Origin: Bacillus sp. REN10
GTDB taxonomy: Bacteria; Bacillota; Bacilli; Bacillales; Domibacillaceae
NCBI RefSeq assembly: GCF_016820555.1
Contig: NZ_JADHDW010000004.1
Coordinates: 62,001-126,000, forward strand
Direction: 5' to 3'
DNA: 64,000 nt
Shown here: positions 41,042-49,837 of the stretch, in pieces
How the letters are laid out: each line of letters starts with the position of its first letter
Position numbering within the stretch: position 1 is the first letter of the stretch
Notes under the pieces: model-generated
What the model was told of the DNA's origin: nothing
Databases searched by the model: none
What the model saw: the letters and a program-made list of their open reading frames with translations, nothing else
Translations under genes and position numbers: made by a program

Positions 41042-41090
41042 AGCGGCGGTATTTTTGAAATTTATATGATAACAAGGAGCGTGCCAATTC

Positions 41091-42794
41091 ATGTTTTCTA
41101 CTCGTGAAGAAATATTAGAATTAACAGATCAATTAGTCAAAATTGAAAGCGTTGTCAATACATCGGGAGAAGTGAATATCGCTAACAATCTATATCATTT
41201 CATAAGCATCTGGCCTTATTTTCAACAAAACCCTTCTTACCTCATTAAGTCAAGAACAGAGAATGATGAAATTGAGCGTTACAATGTCATGGCATGTGTG
41301 AAAGGCGCTAAGGGGGATAGTAATAAAACTGTCATTTTAATGGGGCATATTGACACAGTAGGAATCGATGATTATGGATCTTTAAAAGACAAAGCATGCT
41401 TTCCCACAGAGCTCATGAAAGCGTTATCTAATGAAGAGTTACCAGAACTTGTCCAACAACATTTAGATTCAAATGAATGGCATTTTGGTCGTGGGGTTCT
41501 AGATATGAAAAGTGGAGTAGCTAGTCATCTTTATCTACTAAAGTATTATTCTGAGCATCCTGAACAATTAGCTGGCAACTTGGTTTTGCTAGCAGAATGT
41601 GATGAAGAAGACAGCTCTCATGGCGTTTTATCTGCACTTAAAGATTTAAAGAAGTGGAAAGAAGAACATCAATTTGAGTATATCGCTCTGATTAACTCCG
41701 ATTTTGTAGCTCCTCGATTTGCAGGGGATACGAAACGCTATATTTACAAAGGAACGGTTGGAAAAGTATTGCCTTCTTTCTTTATTACAGGAGCAGAAGC
41801 ACATGCAGGTTCTTGCTTCGAAGGCTTGGATCCTAACTATATAGCGGCGGAGTTAACAAGACAAATTAGTTACAACCCGGAGCTATGTGATACGTCCTTA
41901 GGAGAAACTCCTGTTCCGCCCGTTTCCTTAAAGCAAACAGACTTAAAGCCAAATTACACGATACAAACAGCATTGTCTGCTTACGTATATTTTAACTTCT
42001 TTATTCAATCTTGGTCTCCTAAAGATGTACTCGTAACACTGAAGAAGCAGGCAGAAATTGCTTTTGATAACGCAATAACTAACTTAAAAGAGAAGCATCG
42101 AAAGTACTGTGAAATTAGCGGCAACCCTTACAGTGAACTTCCGTGGAAAGCTAGAGTGATCATCTATGAAGAGATGCAAAGAGAGTTAATTGAACAGCAT
42201 GGAGAGCCGTTTACACAACATATGTCTGCATTTAAAGAAAAATTGCTGTTAGACAGCACACTAGATACGAGAATGTTTGCAGCACGAGTTGTGGAAGAAG
42301 AATGGAATTGGATGAGCGATAAAAGCCCAGCTATCATCTTATTCTATTCATCACTTTACTCGCCTCGAATCGAACTGACCGGCAAAAATGAATACGAACA
42401 AAATTTACTCCATGCACTAGAAGAAGCAGTGAAAGCTGTTCAGCCATATTATCCACATCCTATTGTCATAAGAAATTATTTTCCTTATGTATGTGACATG
42501 AGCTGTGTAGCACTCAGCGACGGGGAGGAAGGAATTAGAGCAGCTACTGTAAATAATCCAGGCTGGGGCACTAAGCATTATGTGAATTATAAAGCTATTC
42601 AAGAGCTTAATGTCCCTACTATCAACATTGGTCCATATGGATATGATGCGCATAACAGATATGAGCGGATGGAACTGAAATATTCGACAGAAATGGTTCC
42701 AAATATTACGAATGAAGTGATTGGAAGACTTTTGGATGTTGATAGAAATCGGACAAACGAACCGTTAGCTGAAAAAGCAATCCCCAATGATTAA
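41091..42794 (+). CDS. RocB-like M20 family peptidase/amidohydrolase
   Basis: 567 residues, matching the length and order of RocB, a large M20 metallohydrolase of the arginine utilisation operon. Zinc ligand regions are visible: VILMGHIDTVG, WHFGRGVLDMKSGVASHLYLL and LLAECDEEDSSHG. A dimerisation insert includes EAHAGSCFEGLDPNYIA, and the last ligand region is YGYDAHNRYERM. It should hydrolyse an amide or peptide-like bond; RocB itself has no proven reaction. In this operon it may release the amino acid from an N-acyl or amidino derivative. Confidence 0.85.
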   Translation: MFSTREEILELTDQLVKIESVVNTSGEVNIANNLYHFISIWPYFQQNPSYLIKSRTENDEIERYNVMACVKGAKGDSNKTVILMGHIDTVGIDDYGSLKDKACFPTELMKALSNEELPELVQQHLDSNEWHFGRGVLDMKSGVASHLYLLKYYSEHPEQLAGNLVLLAECDEEDSSHGVLSALKDLKKWKEEHQFEYIALINSDFVAPRFAGDTKRYIYKGTVGKVLPSFFITGAEAHAGSCFEGLDPNYIAAELTRQISYNPELCDTSLGETPVPPVSLKQTDLKPNYTIQTALSAYVYFNFFIQSWSPKDVLVTLKKQAEIAFDNAITNLKEKHRKYCEISGNPYSELPWKARVIIYEEMQRELIEQHGEPFTQHMSAFKEKLLLDSTLDTRMFAARVVEEEWNWMSDKSPAIILFYSSLYSPRIELTGKNEYEQNLLHALEEAVKAVQPYYPHPIVIRNYFPYVCDMSCVALSDGEEGIRAATVNNPGWGTKHYVNYKAIQELNVPTINIGPYGYDAHNRYERMELKYSTEMVPNITNEVIGRLLDVDRNRTNEPLAEKAIPND

Positions 42795-42817
42795 ATAGTG
42801 AAGGGAGAGGATGGTAA

Positions 42818-43567
42818 GTGGCTGCTAAATATTCAGATAGTCTGCAACAGAAACGCGTGGTAGTGACAGGGGGAGCAAGCGGAATAGGTCTTGCCACTGC
42901 TATTCGATTTGCGGAGGAAGGGTCGAACGTCACGATATTGGATAATAATCAAGCTCAGCTTCTTCGTACTCTTGAGGAATACCCGATCATTCAACATGGG
43001 CTATTAGTAGATGTCAGTCAGCCAAACGAAGTGAGCCATGCTTTTGATGAGATCGATTCGCTTATGAATGGGATAGATATTTTAATTGCGAATGCTGGAG
43101 TCAGTGAACGAACGAGCTTTGTTGATATTACTCCAGAGCAATGGAGAAAAGTGATGGGTATCAATCTCGATGGAATCTTTTTTACGGCGCAAGCAGCGGC
43201 CAAGCGTATGCTTTCTCAAGGAGAAGGAGTCATTTTGATGACAGCCTCTACGAACGGGTTAGCAGGACACCCTTATTATGCCGACTATAATGCTTCTAAG
43301 GCTGGAGTGAATTTGTTAGCACGAACCATGGCATTAGAGCTTGCGCCAACGGTTCGAGTCAATACGGTCTGTCCAGGATATGTGCTTACACCCATGCAAC
43401 TCGCGGAATATACAACAGAAATGTTGAAGAAAGTCGATAAAACGATTCCTTTACAACGGCATGCTCAACCTGAAGAAGTCGCCAATTTATATGCTTTTTT
43501 AGCTTCTAAAGAAGCCGCCTATATTACTGGTCAAAACTTCCCGATTGATGGGGGTGAATTGGCTTAG
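42818..43567 (+). CDS. Second SDR family oxidoreductase of the operon
   Basis: 249 residues from a GTG at 42818 (GGGAGAGG upstream). TGGASGIGLATA cofactor loop, NAGVSE, MTASTNGLAGHPYYADYNASKAG (Ser and YxxxK), CPGYVLTPM and GQNFPIDGGELA at the end. It is only moderately similar to the first SDR, so the two probably act on different steps or stereoisomers. Confidence 0.9.
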   Translation: MAAKYSDSLQQKRVVVTGGASGIGLATAIRFAEEGSNVTILDNNQAQLLRTLEEYPIIQHGLLVDVSQPNEVSHAFDEIDSLMNGIDILIANAGVSERTSFVDITPEQWRKVMGINLDGIFFTAQAAAKRMLSQGEGVILMTASTNGLAGHPYYADYNASKAGVNLLARTMALELAPTVRVNTVCPGYVLTPMQLAEYTTEMLKKVDKTIPLQRHAQPEEVANLYAFLASKEAAYITGQNFPIDGGELA

Positions 43568-43666
43568 AAAATGAACAAGATCGTTTATCAATCAAGCAGA
43601 CTGCGGTGTGACCGCATCTACTTATATTTTTATAAAAAATAATGAAGAAATGAGAGGGGAATTATT

Positions 43667-44614
43667 ATGTATCATGTTTCTAATGAAAAAAAGATTTATG
43701 CGATGTCACCAGTTAATCAGCCTGCATTAGTGGTCAATCCAGGGACTTTAGTGACGCTGGATACAAATGACTGCTTTGATAACCAAATTGACGCTGAGGA
43801 TATTTTGCTCAGTGAAGTGGATTGGAATCGCTTGAATCCCGCAACAGGCCCTGTTTATGTGGAAGGAGCTGAACCGGGAGATATTTTATCTGTTCATATT
43901 CAGAAGATTGAACTGGCTGATCATGGATTTTCCTTTGCTGCACCTGATCTTGGTGTAATGGGGGATCGATTAACGACGAATACGATTAAGAAGTTGCCTA
44001 TTCATAATGGAAAGGTTCTATATAATGATCGATTGCAAATCCCGTTGAATCCGATGATTGGTGTGATCGGAACGGCCCCAGCGAATGAATCCGTTTTAAA
44101 TGATACACCAGGAGAGCATGGCGGGAACATGGACTGCAAACAAATTAAGGAAGGGGCAATCGTCTTTTTACCTGTAAATGTACCTGGTGCTTTATTAGCT
44201 TTAGGTGATTTACATGCTGCAATGGGAGATGGAGAAATTTCAAGCGGTGTAGAGATTGCAGGGAAAGTAACGCTCAAGATCGAGGTGATCAAAGATAAGG
44301 ATTGGAAATTACCCTTAGTCATTACAGAAGAGAAGATGATGACGGTAGCTTCAGCGAAGACGCTAGATGAAGCAACAGATAGAGCGGTTAAAAATATGGT
44401 CGACTGGTTAGAAAAAGAGACGGGAATGAGCACGGTAGAAGCCAGTATGCTGTTAAGTATTGCAAGCGATTTGCGTGTATGCCAAGCAGTGAATCCTCTT
44501 AAAACGATGCGGGTGGAACTTCCGAGTTGGATGGTTGAAAAATATGGCGTGACATTAACCAAACAGATGGCTTCATATTGCGAGATTGAATCAACATCAT
44601 TTACTAAATACTAA
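43667..44614 (+). CDS. Acetamidase/formamidase family protein
   Basis: 315 residues of the FmdA/AmdA family, which hydrolyse formamide, acetamide or similar short amides to ammonia and the acid. Visible landmarks are TGPVYVEGAEPGDILSVHI, the PGEHGGNMDCKQI segment, LPVNVPGALLALGDLHAAMGDGE with the metal-site Asp and His, and the C-terminal LPSWMVEKYGVTLTKQ. In the operon it may process a formamide-like by-product of the upstream steps. AGAGGGG precedes the ATG. Confidence 0.88.
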   Translation: MYHVSNEKKIYAMSPVNQPALVVNPGTLVTLDTNDCFDNQIDAEDILLSEVDWNRLNPATGPVYVEGAEPGDILSVHIQKIELADHGFSFAAPDLGVMGDRLTTNTIKKLPIHNGKVLYNDRLQIPLNPMIGVIGTAPANESVLNDTPGEHGGNMDCKQIKEGAIVFLPVNVPGALLALGDLHAAMGDGEISSGVEIAGKVTLKIEVIKDKDWKLPLVITEEKMMTVASAKTLDEATDRAVKNMVDWLEKETGMSTVEASMLLSIASDLRVCQAVNPLKTMRVELPSWMVEKYGVTLTKQMASYCEIESTSFTKY

Positions 44615-44626
44615 GGGGTGAAGGAG

Positions 44627-45967
44627 ATGTCCATTGAACAATTTGGTTATAAAGAAGAGTTGAAGCGGGTGTTAACTTTTAAAGATCTGCTCATTTATGG
44701 ATTGATTTTCATGCTGCCCATTGCACCATTTGGTGTATTTGGTTATGTGTTCGAGGTTTCTAATGGAATGGTTCCTCTCGCTTATATGATTGGAATGGCA
44801 GGTATGATATTTACAGCGATGAGCTATGCGCGAATGTCAGAAGCATTTCCTGTAGCGGGATCTGTCTATGCTTATGCACAGCGCGGCATCAACGAATATG
44901 TAGGTTTTATTTGCGGGTGGGTAATTCTTTTGGATTACATATTAATCCCTGCCCTAAGCTACATTGTCAGCGCTTCAGCTTTAACAGCCTTTATGCCATC
45001 CGTGCCTAAATGGATATGGCTCTTTTTCTTCATCGTTATTAATACAGTCATTAATATTAGGGGAATTGAATTTACAGCCAAAGCAAACAAAGTGATTTTA
45101 ACCTTGATATTTATCGTATTAGCTGTTTTTATTGTCGTCGGTTTATCAGCTTTGTATGGCGGAGCAGGAGCAGGGCAGCTAACAATCAAGCCCTTTTATG
45201 ATGTTGATGCATTTAGTTTGCCATTGGTGATGGGAGCTGTATCGATTGCCGTTTTATCCTTTTTAGGATTTGATGCCATTTCTACTCTGTCGGAGGAGGT
45301 GCAAGGCGGCAAGCAAACCGTTGGAAAAGCAACTATTGCTACATTGCTGTGTGTGGGAACACTCTTTATTGTGCAAACATGGATCGCCAGTGATTTGGGC
45401 AGAGGAATGACTATCAAAAATTTGGATACTTATTTTTATGAAATAGCAGGAGTAGCTGGAGGAACATGGTTAAAGAACGTAACGATTTTAGCAACAGCTT
45501 TTTCATGGGGAATTGCTTCCTCGTTGGTTGCTCAAGCAGCTATTGCACGTGTACTATTTTCGATGGGGCGAGATCGTAAATTGCCGTCTGTACTTGCGAA
45601 GGTTCATCCAAAATATAAAACTCCGTATGTTAGTACCGTTCTAGTTGCATTTGTTTCATTATTTGTTTGCTTTTTGTTCCAAGAACACACCGCTATATTA
45701 ACGAATGTGGTTAATTTCGGTGCCCTGACAGCTTTTTTGATGCTTCATATTTCGGTAATTAACCACTTTATCATTCGGCAAAAATCAAAACAGTATATGA
45801 AATACCTTGTCTTACCTTTAATCGGAGCGATCGTTATTGGCTATGTGTTATACGGGATGGATATTTTAGCTATTAAAGTAGGACTGGGATGGACTATGTT
45901 AGGAATTGTTTATCTGGGCGTGCTCACAAAAGTGTATAAAGAAAAGCCTGCTTCTCTCGAGATATAG
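44627..45967 (+). CDS. APC family amino acid permease
   Basis: 446 residues with about twelve membrane segments. It starts ELKRVLTFKDLLIYGLIFMLPIAPFG, with FLGFDAISTLSEEVQGGKQTVGKAT as the APC signature. I chose the ATG at 44627 over a GTG at 44618. A putrescine or amino acid importer (YveA/PuuP-like) is likely. Second uptake route for the operon's substrate, or an exchanger for a product. Confidence 0.88.
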   Translation: MSIEQFGYKEELKRVLTFKDLLIYGLIFMLPIAPFGVFGYVFEVSNGMVPLAYMIGMAGMIFTAMSYARMSEAFPVAGSVYAYAQRGINEYVGFICGWVILLDYILIPALSYIVSASALTAFMPSVPKWIWLFFFIVINTVINIRGIEFTAKANKVILTLIFIVLAVFIVVGLSALYGGAGAGQLTIKPFYDVDAFSLPLVMGAVSIAVLSFLGFDAISTLSEEVQGGKQTVGKATIATLLCVGTLFIVQTWIASDLGRGMTIKNLDTYFYEIAGVAGGTWLKNVTILATAFSWGIASSLVAQAAIARVLFSMGRDRKLPSVLAKVHPKYKTPYVSTVLVAFVSLFVCFLFQEHTAILTNVVNFGALTAFLMLHISVINHFIIRQKSKQYMKYLVLPLIGAIVIGYVLYGMDILAIKVGLGWTMLGIVYLGVLTKVYKEKPASLEI

Positions 45968-46053
45968 ATGTATTTAAAGATCTAGTGGCCAAACAATTAC
46001 ACGTTAAATATTCAGAATAATCAATTTATTAATCGGAAGAAGGAGGGGACTCT

Positions 46054-47541
46054 ATGAGTAATTTAGAAACAAAACCAAGTATGGAAAACGCTTCTGTTAC
46101 CACAGGCGGTAAGTTAGAGCGAGGGCTACGTTCCCGCCACATAACCATGATTGCCATTGGGGGTGCCATCGGAACGGGACTATTTGTTGCGAGTGGTGCA
46201 ACGATCAGTCAAGCAGGCCCAGGCGGAGCATTTGTTGCTTATCTCGCTATCGGCTGTATGGTGTATTTTTTGATGACAAGCCTTGGCGAGATGGCGACAT
46301 ATCTTCCCGTTTCCGGTTCGTTTGAAACATATGGGACTCGCTTTGTTGATCCCGCCTTTGGATTCACACTTGGGTGGAACTATTGGTTAAGTTGGTCCAC
46401 GACGATTCCAGCTGAATTAGCTGCAGGAGCGCTAGTGATGAAATATTGGCTGCCTGGATCTTCGGATATTTTGTGGGGAGGGATTTTTTTAGCGTTAATT
46501 TTCTTGCTAAATGTCCTTTCTGTTAAAGGGTATGGGGAAGCTGAATTTTGGTTTGCCGGAATCAAAGTGATCACGATTATTGTGTTCCTGATCGTTGGAG
46601 TGGCAATGATTTTCGGTATATTTACGAGCCCAGCAGTTGGATTTGAAAATTTTACAAAAGGAGAAGCACCTTTTAAAGGAGGATTTCTCGCTATAGTAGG
46701 GATTTTCATGATTGCTGGATTCTCTTTCCAGGGAACGGAGATGGTGGGGATCGCCTCCGGGGAAAGTGAAGATCCTGAACGCAATGTTCCTAGAGCTATT
46801 CGCAGTGTTTTTTGGAGAGTCTTGATTTTTTATGTATTTTCTATCATGGTCATCGGGTTGATTATTCCTTATACAGACCCTAACCTTCTGAAATCAGATG
46901 TAGATAATATTACAATCAGTCCATTTACACTGGTGTTCCAAAAAGCGGGTCTTGCTTTCGCTGCCTCACTGATGAATGCGGTTATTTTAACATCGGTTCT
47001 CTCAGCTTGTAACTCAGCTACGTATGCATCCACGCGAATGCTTTGGGCGCTTGCCCAATCAGGAAAGGCTCCTAAATTTCTTCGCAAAGTGAATGCAAAG
47101 GGCGTGCCTATTTATGCTCTATACGCCAATATTATTTTTGGATTAGTTGTTTTCTTATCTTCCTTTATTGGAGATGGAGTGGTGTATTTATGGCTTCTGA
47201 ATATGACGGGACTAACTGGATTTTTAACTTGGGTAGGAATTGCGATCTGTCATTATCGATTCCGCAAAGCTTACATCGCCCAAGGAAGAGACCTTAACGA
47301 ATTAAAATTTAAAGCGAAATGGTATCCTTTTGGCCCTTTATTGACGCTAGTGCTATGTTCCGTCGTAATCATCGGTCAAGGGAGTGATGTGATTTCAGGA
47401 GATACAGTTAACTGGTATGGCATGTTAGTTTCGTATATTAGTTTGCCTGTGTTTATTATTCTATGGATCGGTTATAAGTTTATTAAAAAGACAAAAGTTG
47501 TGCCGTTGAAAGAATGCGACTTTAGCCGGGATGATATCTAA
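46054..47541 (+). CDS. Amino acid permease, AAP family (LysP/RocE-like)
   Basis: 495 residues, twelve membrane segments. The signatures GLRSRHITMIAIGGAIGTGLFVASG, GPGGAFVAYLAIG and FSFQGTEMVGIASGESEDPERNVPRAI are those of LysP, RocE and GabP permeases. AGAAGGAGGGG precedes the ATG. It follows the APC gene by 87 bases on the same strand and is probably the last gene of the sigma-54 operon. Confidence 0.92.
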   Translation: MSNLETKPSMENASVTTGGKLERGLRSRHITMIAIGGAIGTGLFVASGATISQAGPGGAFVAYLAIGCMVYFLMTSLGEMATYLPVSGSFETYGTRFVDPAFGFTLGWNYWLSWSTTIPAELAAGALVMKYWLPGSSDILWGGIFLALIFLLNVLSVKGYGEAEFWFAGIKVITIIVFLIVGVAMIFGIFTSPAVGFENFTKGEAPFKGGFLAIVGIFMIAGFSFQGTEMVGIASGESEDPERNVPRAIRSVFWRVLIFYVFSIMVIGLIIPYTDPNLLKSDVDNITISPFTLVFQKAGLAFAASLMNAVILTSVLSACNSATYASTRMLWALAQSGKAPKFLRKVNAKGVPIYALYANIIFGLVVFLSSFIGDGVVYLWLLNMTGLTGFLTWVGIAICHYRFRKAYIAQGRDLNELKFKAKWYPFGPLLTLVLCSVVIIGQGSDVISGDTVNWYGMLVSYISLPVFIILWIGYKFIKKTKVVPLKECDFSRDDI

Positions 47542-47573
47542 TCGATTACTTTGTTTTTGAAGGTTGATGGGAG

Positions 47574-47600
47574 GGCGCCTTATTATGAATCGGAGGCGCC
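47574..47600 (+). terminator. Hairpin after the permease gene
   Basis: GGCGCCT (47574-47580) pairs with AGGCGCC (47594-47600). GC-rich stem, 32 bases after the operon's last stop codon; there is no strong T run. Confidence 0.5.
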
Positions 47601-47657
47601 TAACCAAGATTCAATGACCCCAACCGTCTTACCCCTTTAAAAACTGATCACATTTTA

Positions 47658-47685
47658 TGATTAATCGATTATAATCGATTAATCA
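47658..47685. promoter_or_regulatory. Perfect 28-bp palindrome
   Basis: TGATTAATCGATTA at 47658-47671 is followed by its exact complement to 47685. It is AT-rich and lies in a 355-base gene-free stretch (47542-47896). A dimeric regulator's operator or a replication/segregation site is possible. The rest of the stretch shows no supported gene. Confidence 0.6.
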
Positions 47686-47862
47686 ATTCTATTGATGAAA
47701 ATAAGTATCTGTTTCTGGCGGTGTGCTGGCTTGCGCCCGATTTTCCACTCAATCCGACCGAAAGTGGAAGTTAGGCGACCGATTTCGTATCAATTGCGAC
47801 TGATTAGCTCTTCATCCCGACTAATCGTGTACTACAAAAGACCAATCCACTTCCCATCTAAC

Positions 47863-47889
47863 AAAAAACACCTGCCATGACAGCAGGTG
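47863..47889 (-). terminator. Terminator of the SLH protein gene
   Basis: On the minus strand CACCTGC pairs with GCAGGTG (47869-47875 with 47883-47889), followed by a T run (AAAAAA at 47863-47868 on plus). Confidence 0.85.
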
Positions 47890-47896
47890 CGACACT

Positions 47897-49039
47897 TTAT
47901 TTCTTTAAAGCCGCTTTTAGTTCTTCGCGTTTATTGATGAGCACATCCGCATAGCTAGATTGAGAAGTGGCGGCCGATGTATAGAGTGGTTCAGTGTGAA
48001 TGATTACCGCTTGTGAGTGAACATTGTCATCGTTCACGGAAAGCAGGGCGTCATATCCAGACTTCTGCCAGTGTGTGACAAAGCGATTGGACGGATATTC
48101 TTCATCATAGTAGAAAAAGTCGTGTCCGAACTCTTTCACACCGCCGCGATGAAGCTCGCTATGAATGCCAGCTAACTCGCTTCTCGTATGGTAGGAGTCT
48201 TCTTCAGGAATGAAATTATAAGTCGCGAATATAAGCTTGTTATTTTCAAATAAATATTCTAAATGGGCATAGTAACCGTATTTTTCCACGCTGTAAATTA
48301 ATATACCCAAGTGGCCGTCATGATCACCTAGTATTAAAGGACGTGTTTCACGATTTTTCACTTGTTGATACGTCATTCCCAATTTGATGTCTTTCATTAA
48401 GACAGGAGCTGTTTGTCCAGGTGATGGGGGAGCGACTTTGAAGCGATCATCCAAACAGCGGCTTAAAAAGACGGAAAACTGGGCGCGAGTGACGGTATCT
48501 TTCGGCTTAAAGGTACCGTTCGAATAGCCGGCGGTAATCCCATTTTCAGCGAGCAAACTAATGTATGGCTGGGCCCAATACGATGTAGACACATCTTTAA
48601 AAGTAATATTTTTGTTTCCTTTCAACGAATACGCATTGACTAGCATTCTAGCCATTTCCTCTCGAGTGAGCGGCTTATTCGGATAAAAATTAGTTCCTTT
48701 CGGATAAATGCCTTCATCCACAATCGCAGCAATATATTTATACGCACTGTGGGTAACAGGCACATCTTTAAAGCGAGGATTCGGGCGATTGTTCACATTT
48801 AAGTTCAAAGCGCGAGCAAGCAAAATGGCTGTTTGCCCACGCGTCACCGATGCATTAGGTTTAAACGTGCCGTCAGAAAAACCGCTAATGATCCCCTTAT
48901 TCGTAAGAAACTCAATTTCTGTTCTTGCCCAATGATTATTCGTATCTTTGAATTTGCTGCTAGCTTCCGTTTGAGTAGCGGGAACAAACAAACTAAGTAA
49001 CAGGACGAAAGACAACATCATTTTTAATACATACTTCAT
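47897..49039 (-). CDS. Surface protein with three SLH domains and a CAP-associated domain
   Basis: 380 residues from the ATG at 49039 (AAAGGAGTGG upstream). A signal peptide (about 1-26) precedes three S-layer homology repeats (about 28-85, 90-145 and 150-205), each with the FKDV/FKDT and ITxGxSxGTFxPxxxVTR pattern that binds secondary cell wall polymer. The C-terminal part (about 225-375, KDIKLGMTYQQVKNRE...LILGDHDGHLG) resembles the CAP-associated N-terminal domain found in Bacillus surface proteins. The CAP domain itself is missing. Non-covalent wall attachment is expected. Confidence 0.87.
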   Translation of the reverse strand: MKYVLKMMLSFVLLLSLFVPATQTEASSKFKDTNNHWARTEIEFLTNKGIISGFSDGTFKPNASVTRGQTAILLARALNLNVNNRPNPRFKDVPVTHSAYKYIAAIVDEGIYPKGTNFYPNKPLTREEMARMLVNAYSLKGNKNITFKDVSTSYWAQPYISLLAENGITAGYSNGTFKPKDTVTRAQFSVFLSRCLDDRFKVAPPSPGQTAPVLMKDIKLGMTYQQVKNRETRPLILGDHDGHLGILIYSVEKYGYYAHLEYLFENNKLIFATYNFIPEEDSYHTRSELAGIHSELHRGGVKEFGHDFFYYDEEYPSNRFVTHWQKSGYDALLSVNDDNVHSQAVIIHTEPLYTSAATSQSSYADVLINKREELKAALKK

Positions 49040-49200
49040 GGCGACCACTCCTTTGTTTATGAATAACCAAAAACTAGACAACGTAACGACATCCCCATCG
49101 ATGAACCATGAATCGCCTCCTTCAGAATATCTCGAATTAATTCAATGGTAACATCTGGGGTATCTGTTTTTTTGGAGGGGTACTTGTGAAAAATGTACAA

Positions 49201-49234
49201 AAAAGACATCTTTTCGATAAATAAGATGTCTTTT
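49201..49234. terminator. Bidirectional terminator near the small membrane protein gene
   Basis: AAAAGACATCTT (49201-49212) pairs with AAGATGTCTTTT (49223-49234), flanked by A and T runs; it ends the minus-strand gene at 49247. Confidence 0.85.
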
Positions 49235-49246
49235 TTCGCAGAAGAT

Positions 49247-49606
49247 TTACCCTCTTTTATACTTTTTCGCTAAGTTCATCGCCATTCGCTGAGGAATTAT
49301 ATTTAACACACTTACTAATACCAACAAGTGAACAGGGGCCAGAGGTTTGAAATAACCACCCCATCGGTCATTCCCTGCCATTTGAGTGATGAAATAATAA
49401 GAAACGACAGCCGATACCAAATTTCCGATGAACACAGCCATGGTGTGATGAGAATATTGACCGATGAAAGCGAGAATCGAAGTGACGAGGATCATCAGTA
49501 CATACCCGATCATTGAGCCATCCGCGAAGTCCTTATACATAGAAAAATAGACAAATGGAAAACCATATAAGCAGAGGATGAGGAGATTCATGGCTACTTT
49601 TTTCAT
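49247..49606 (-). CDS. Small integral membrane protein, unknown function
   Basis: 119 residues from the ATG at 49606 (GGGAGGCG upstream). Four predicted membrane helices fill most of the sequence (LLILCLYGFPFVYFSMY, IGYVLMILVTSILAFIG, MAVFIGNLVSAVVSYYF, LAPVHLLVLVSVLNII). No family recognised. Single gene with its own terminator. Confidence 0.75.
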   Translation of the reverse strand: MKKVAMNLLILCLYGFPFVYFSMYKDFADGSMIGYVLMILVTSILAFIGQYSHHTMAVFIGNLVSAVVSYYFITQMAGNDRWGGYFKPLAPVHLLVLVSVLNIIPQRMAMNLAKKYKRG

Positions 49607-49837
49607 AGTGTCGCCTCCCATTTTAGTAGATCAAGCGTGCATCAATATTTCCTTATCAATATATTTCCAATTGGTTGATGCTAGAATTGTATCAATGATT
49701 AACACGACTGTCACGTTCCTAAACTTGAAGTTTTTCTATGTTTTTTGATTTGAAAAAAATCATGTTAGGTTGTTCGTTTTTTTAGCTAGGTCTTTTGGTA
49801 GAATATTCATAAATACATATTGGTGAGGAGAATGAAG

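Noticed and set aside
47692-47880. 62-codon open frame after the palindrome
   Set aside because: No ribosome site, odd composition (many Arg, Ser and Pro), and it runs into the SLH gene's terminator; most likely chance.
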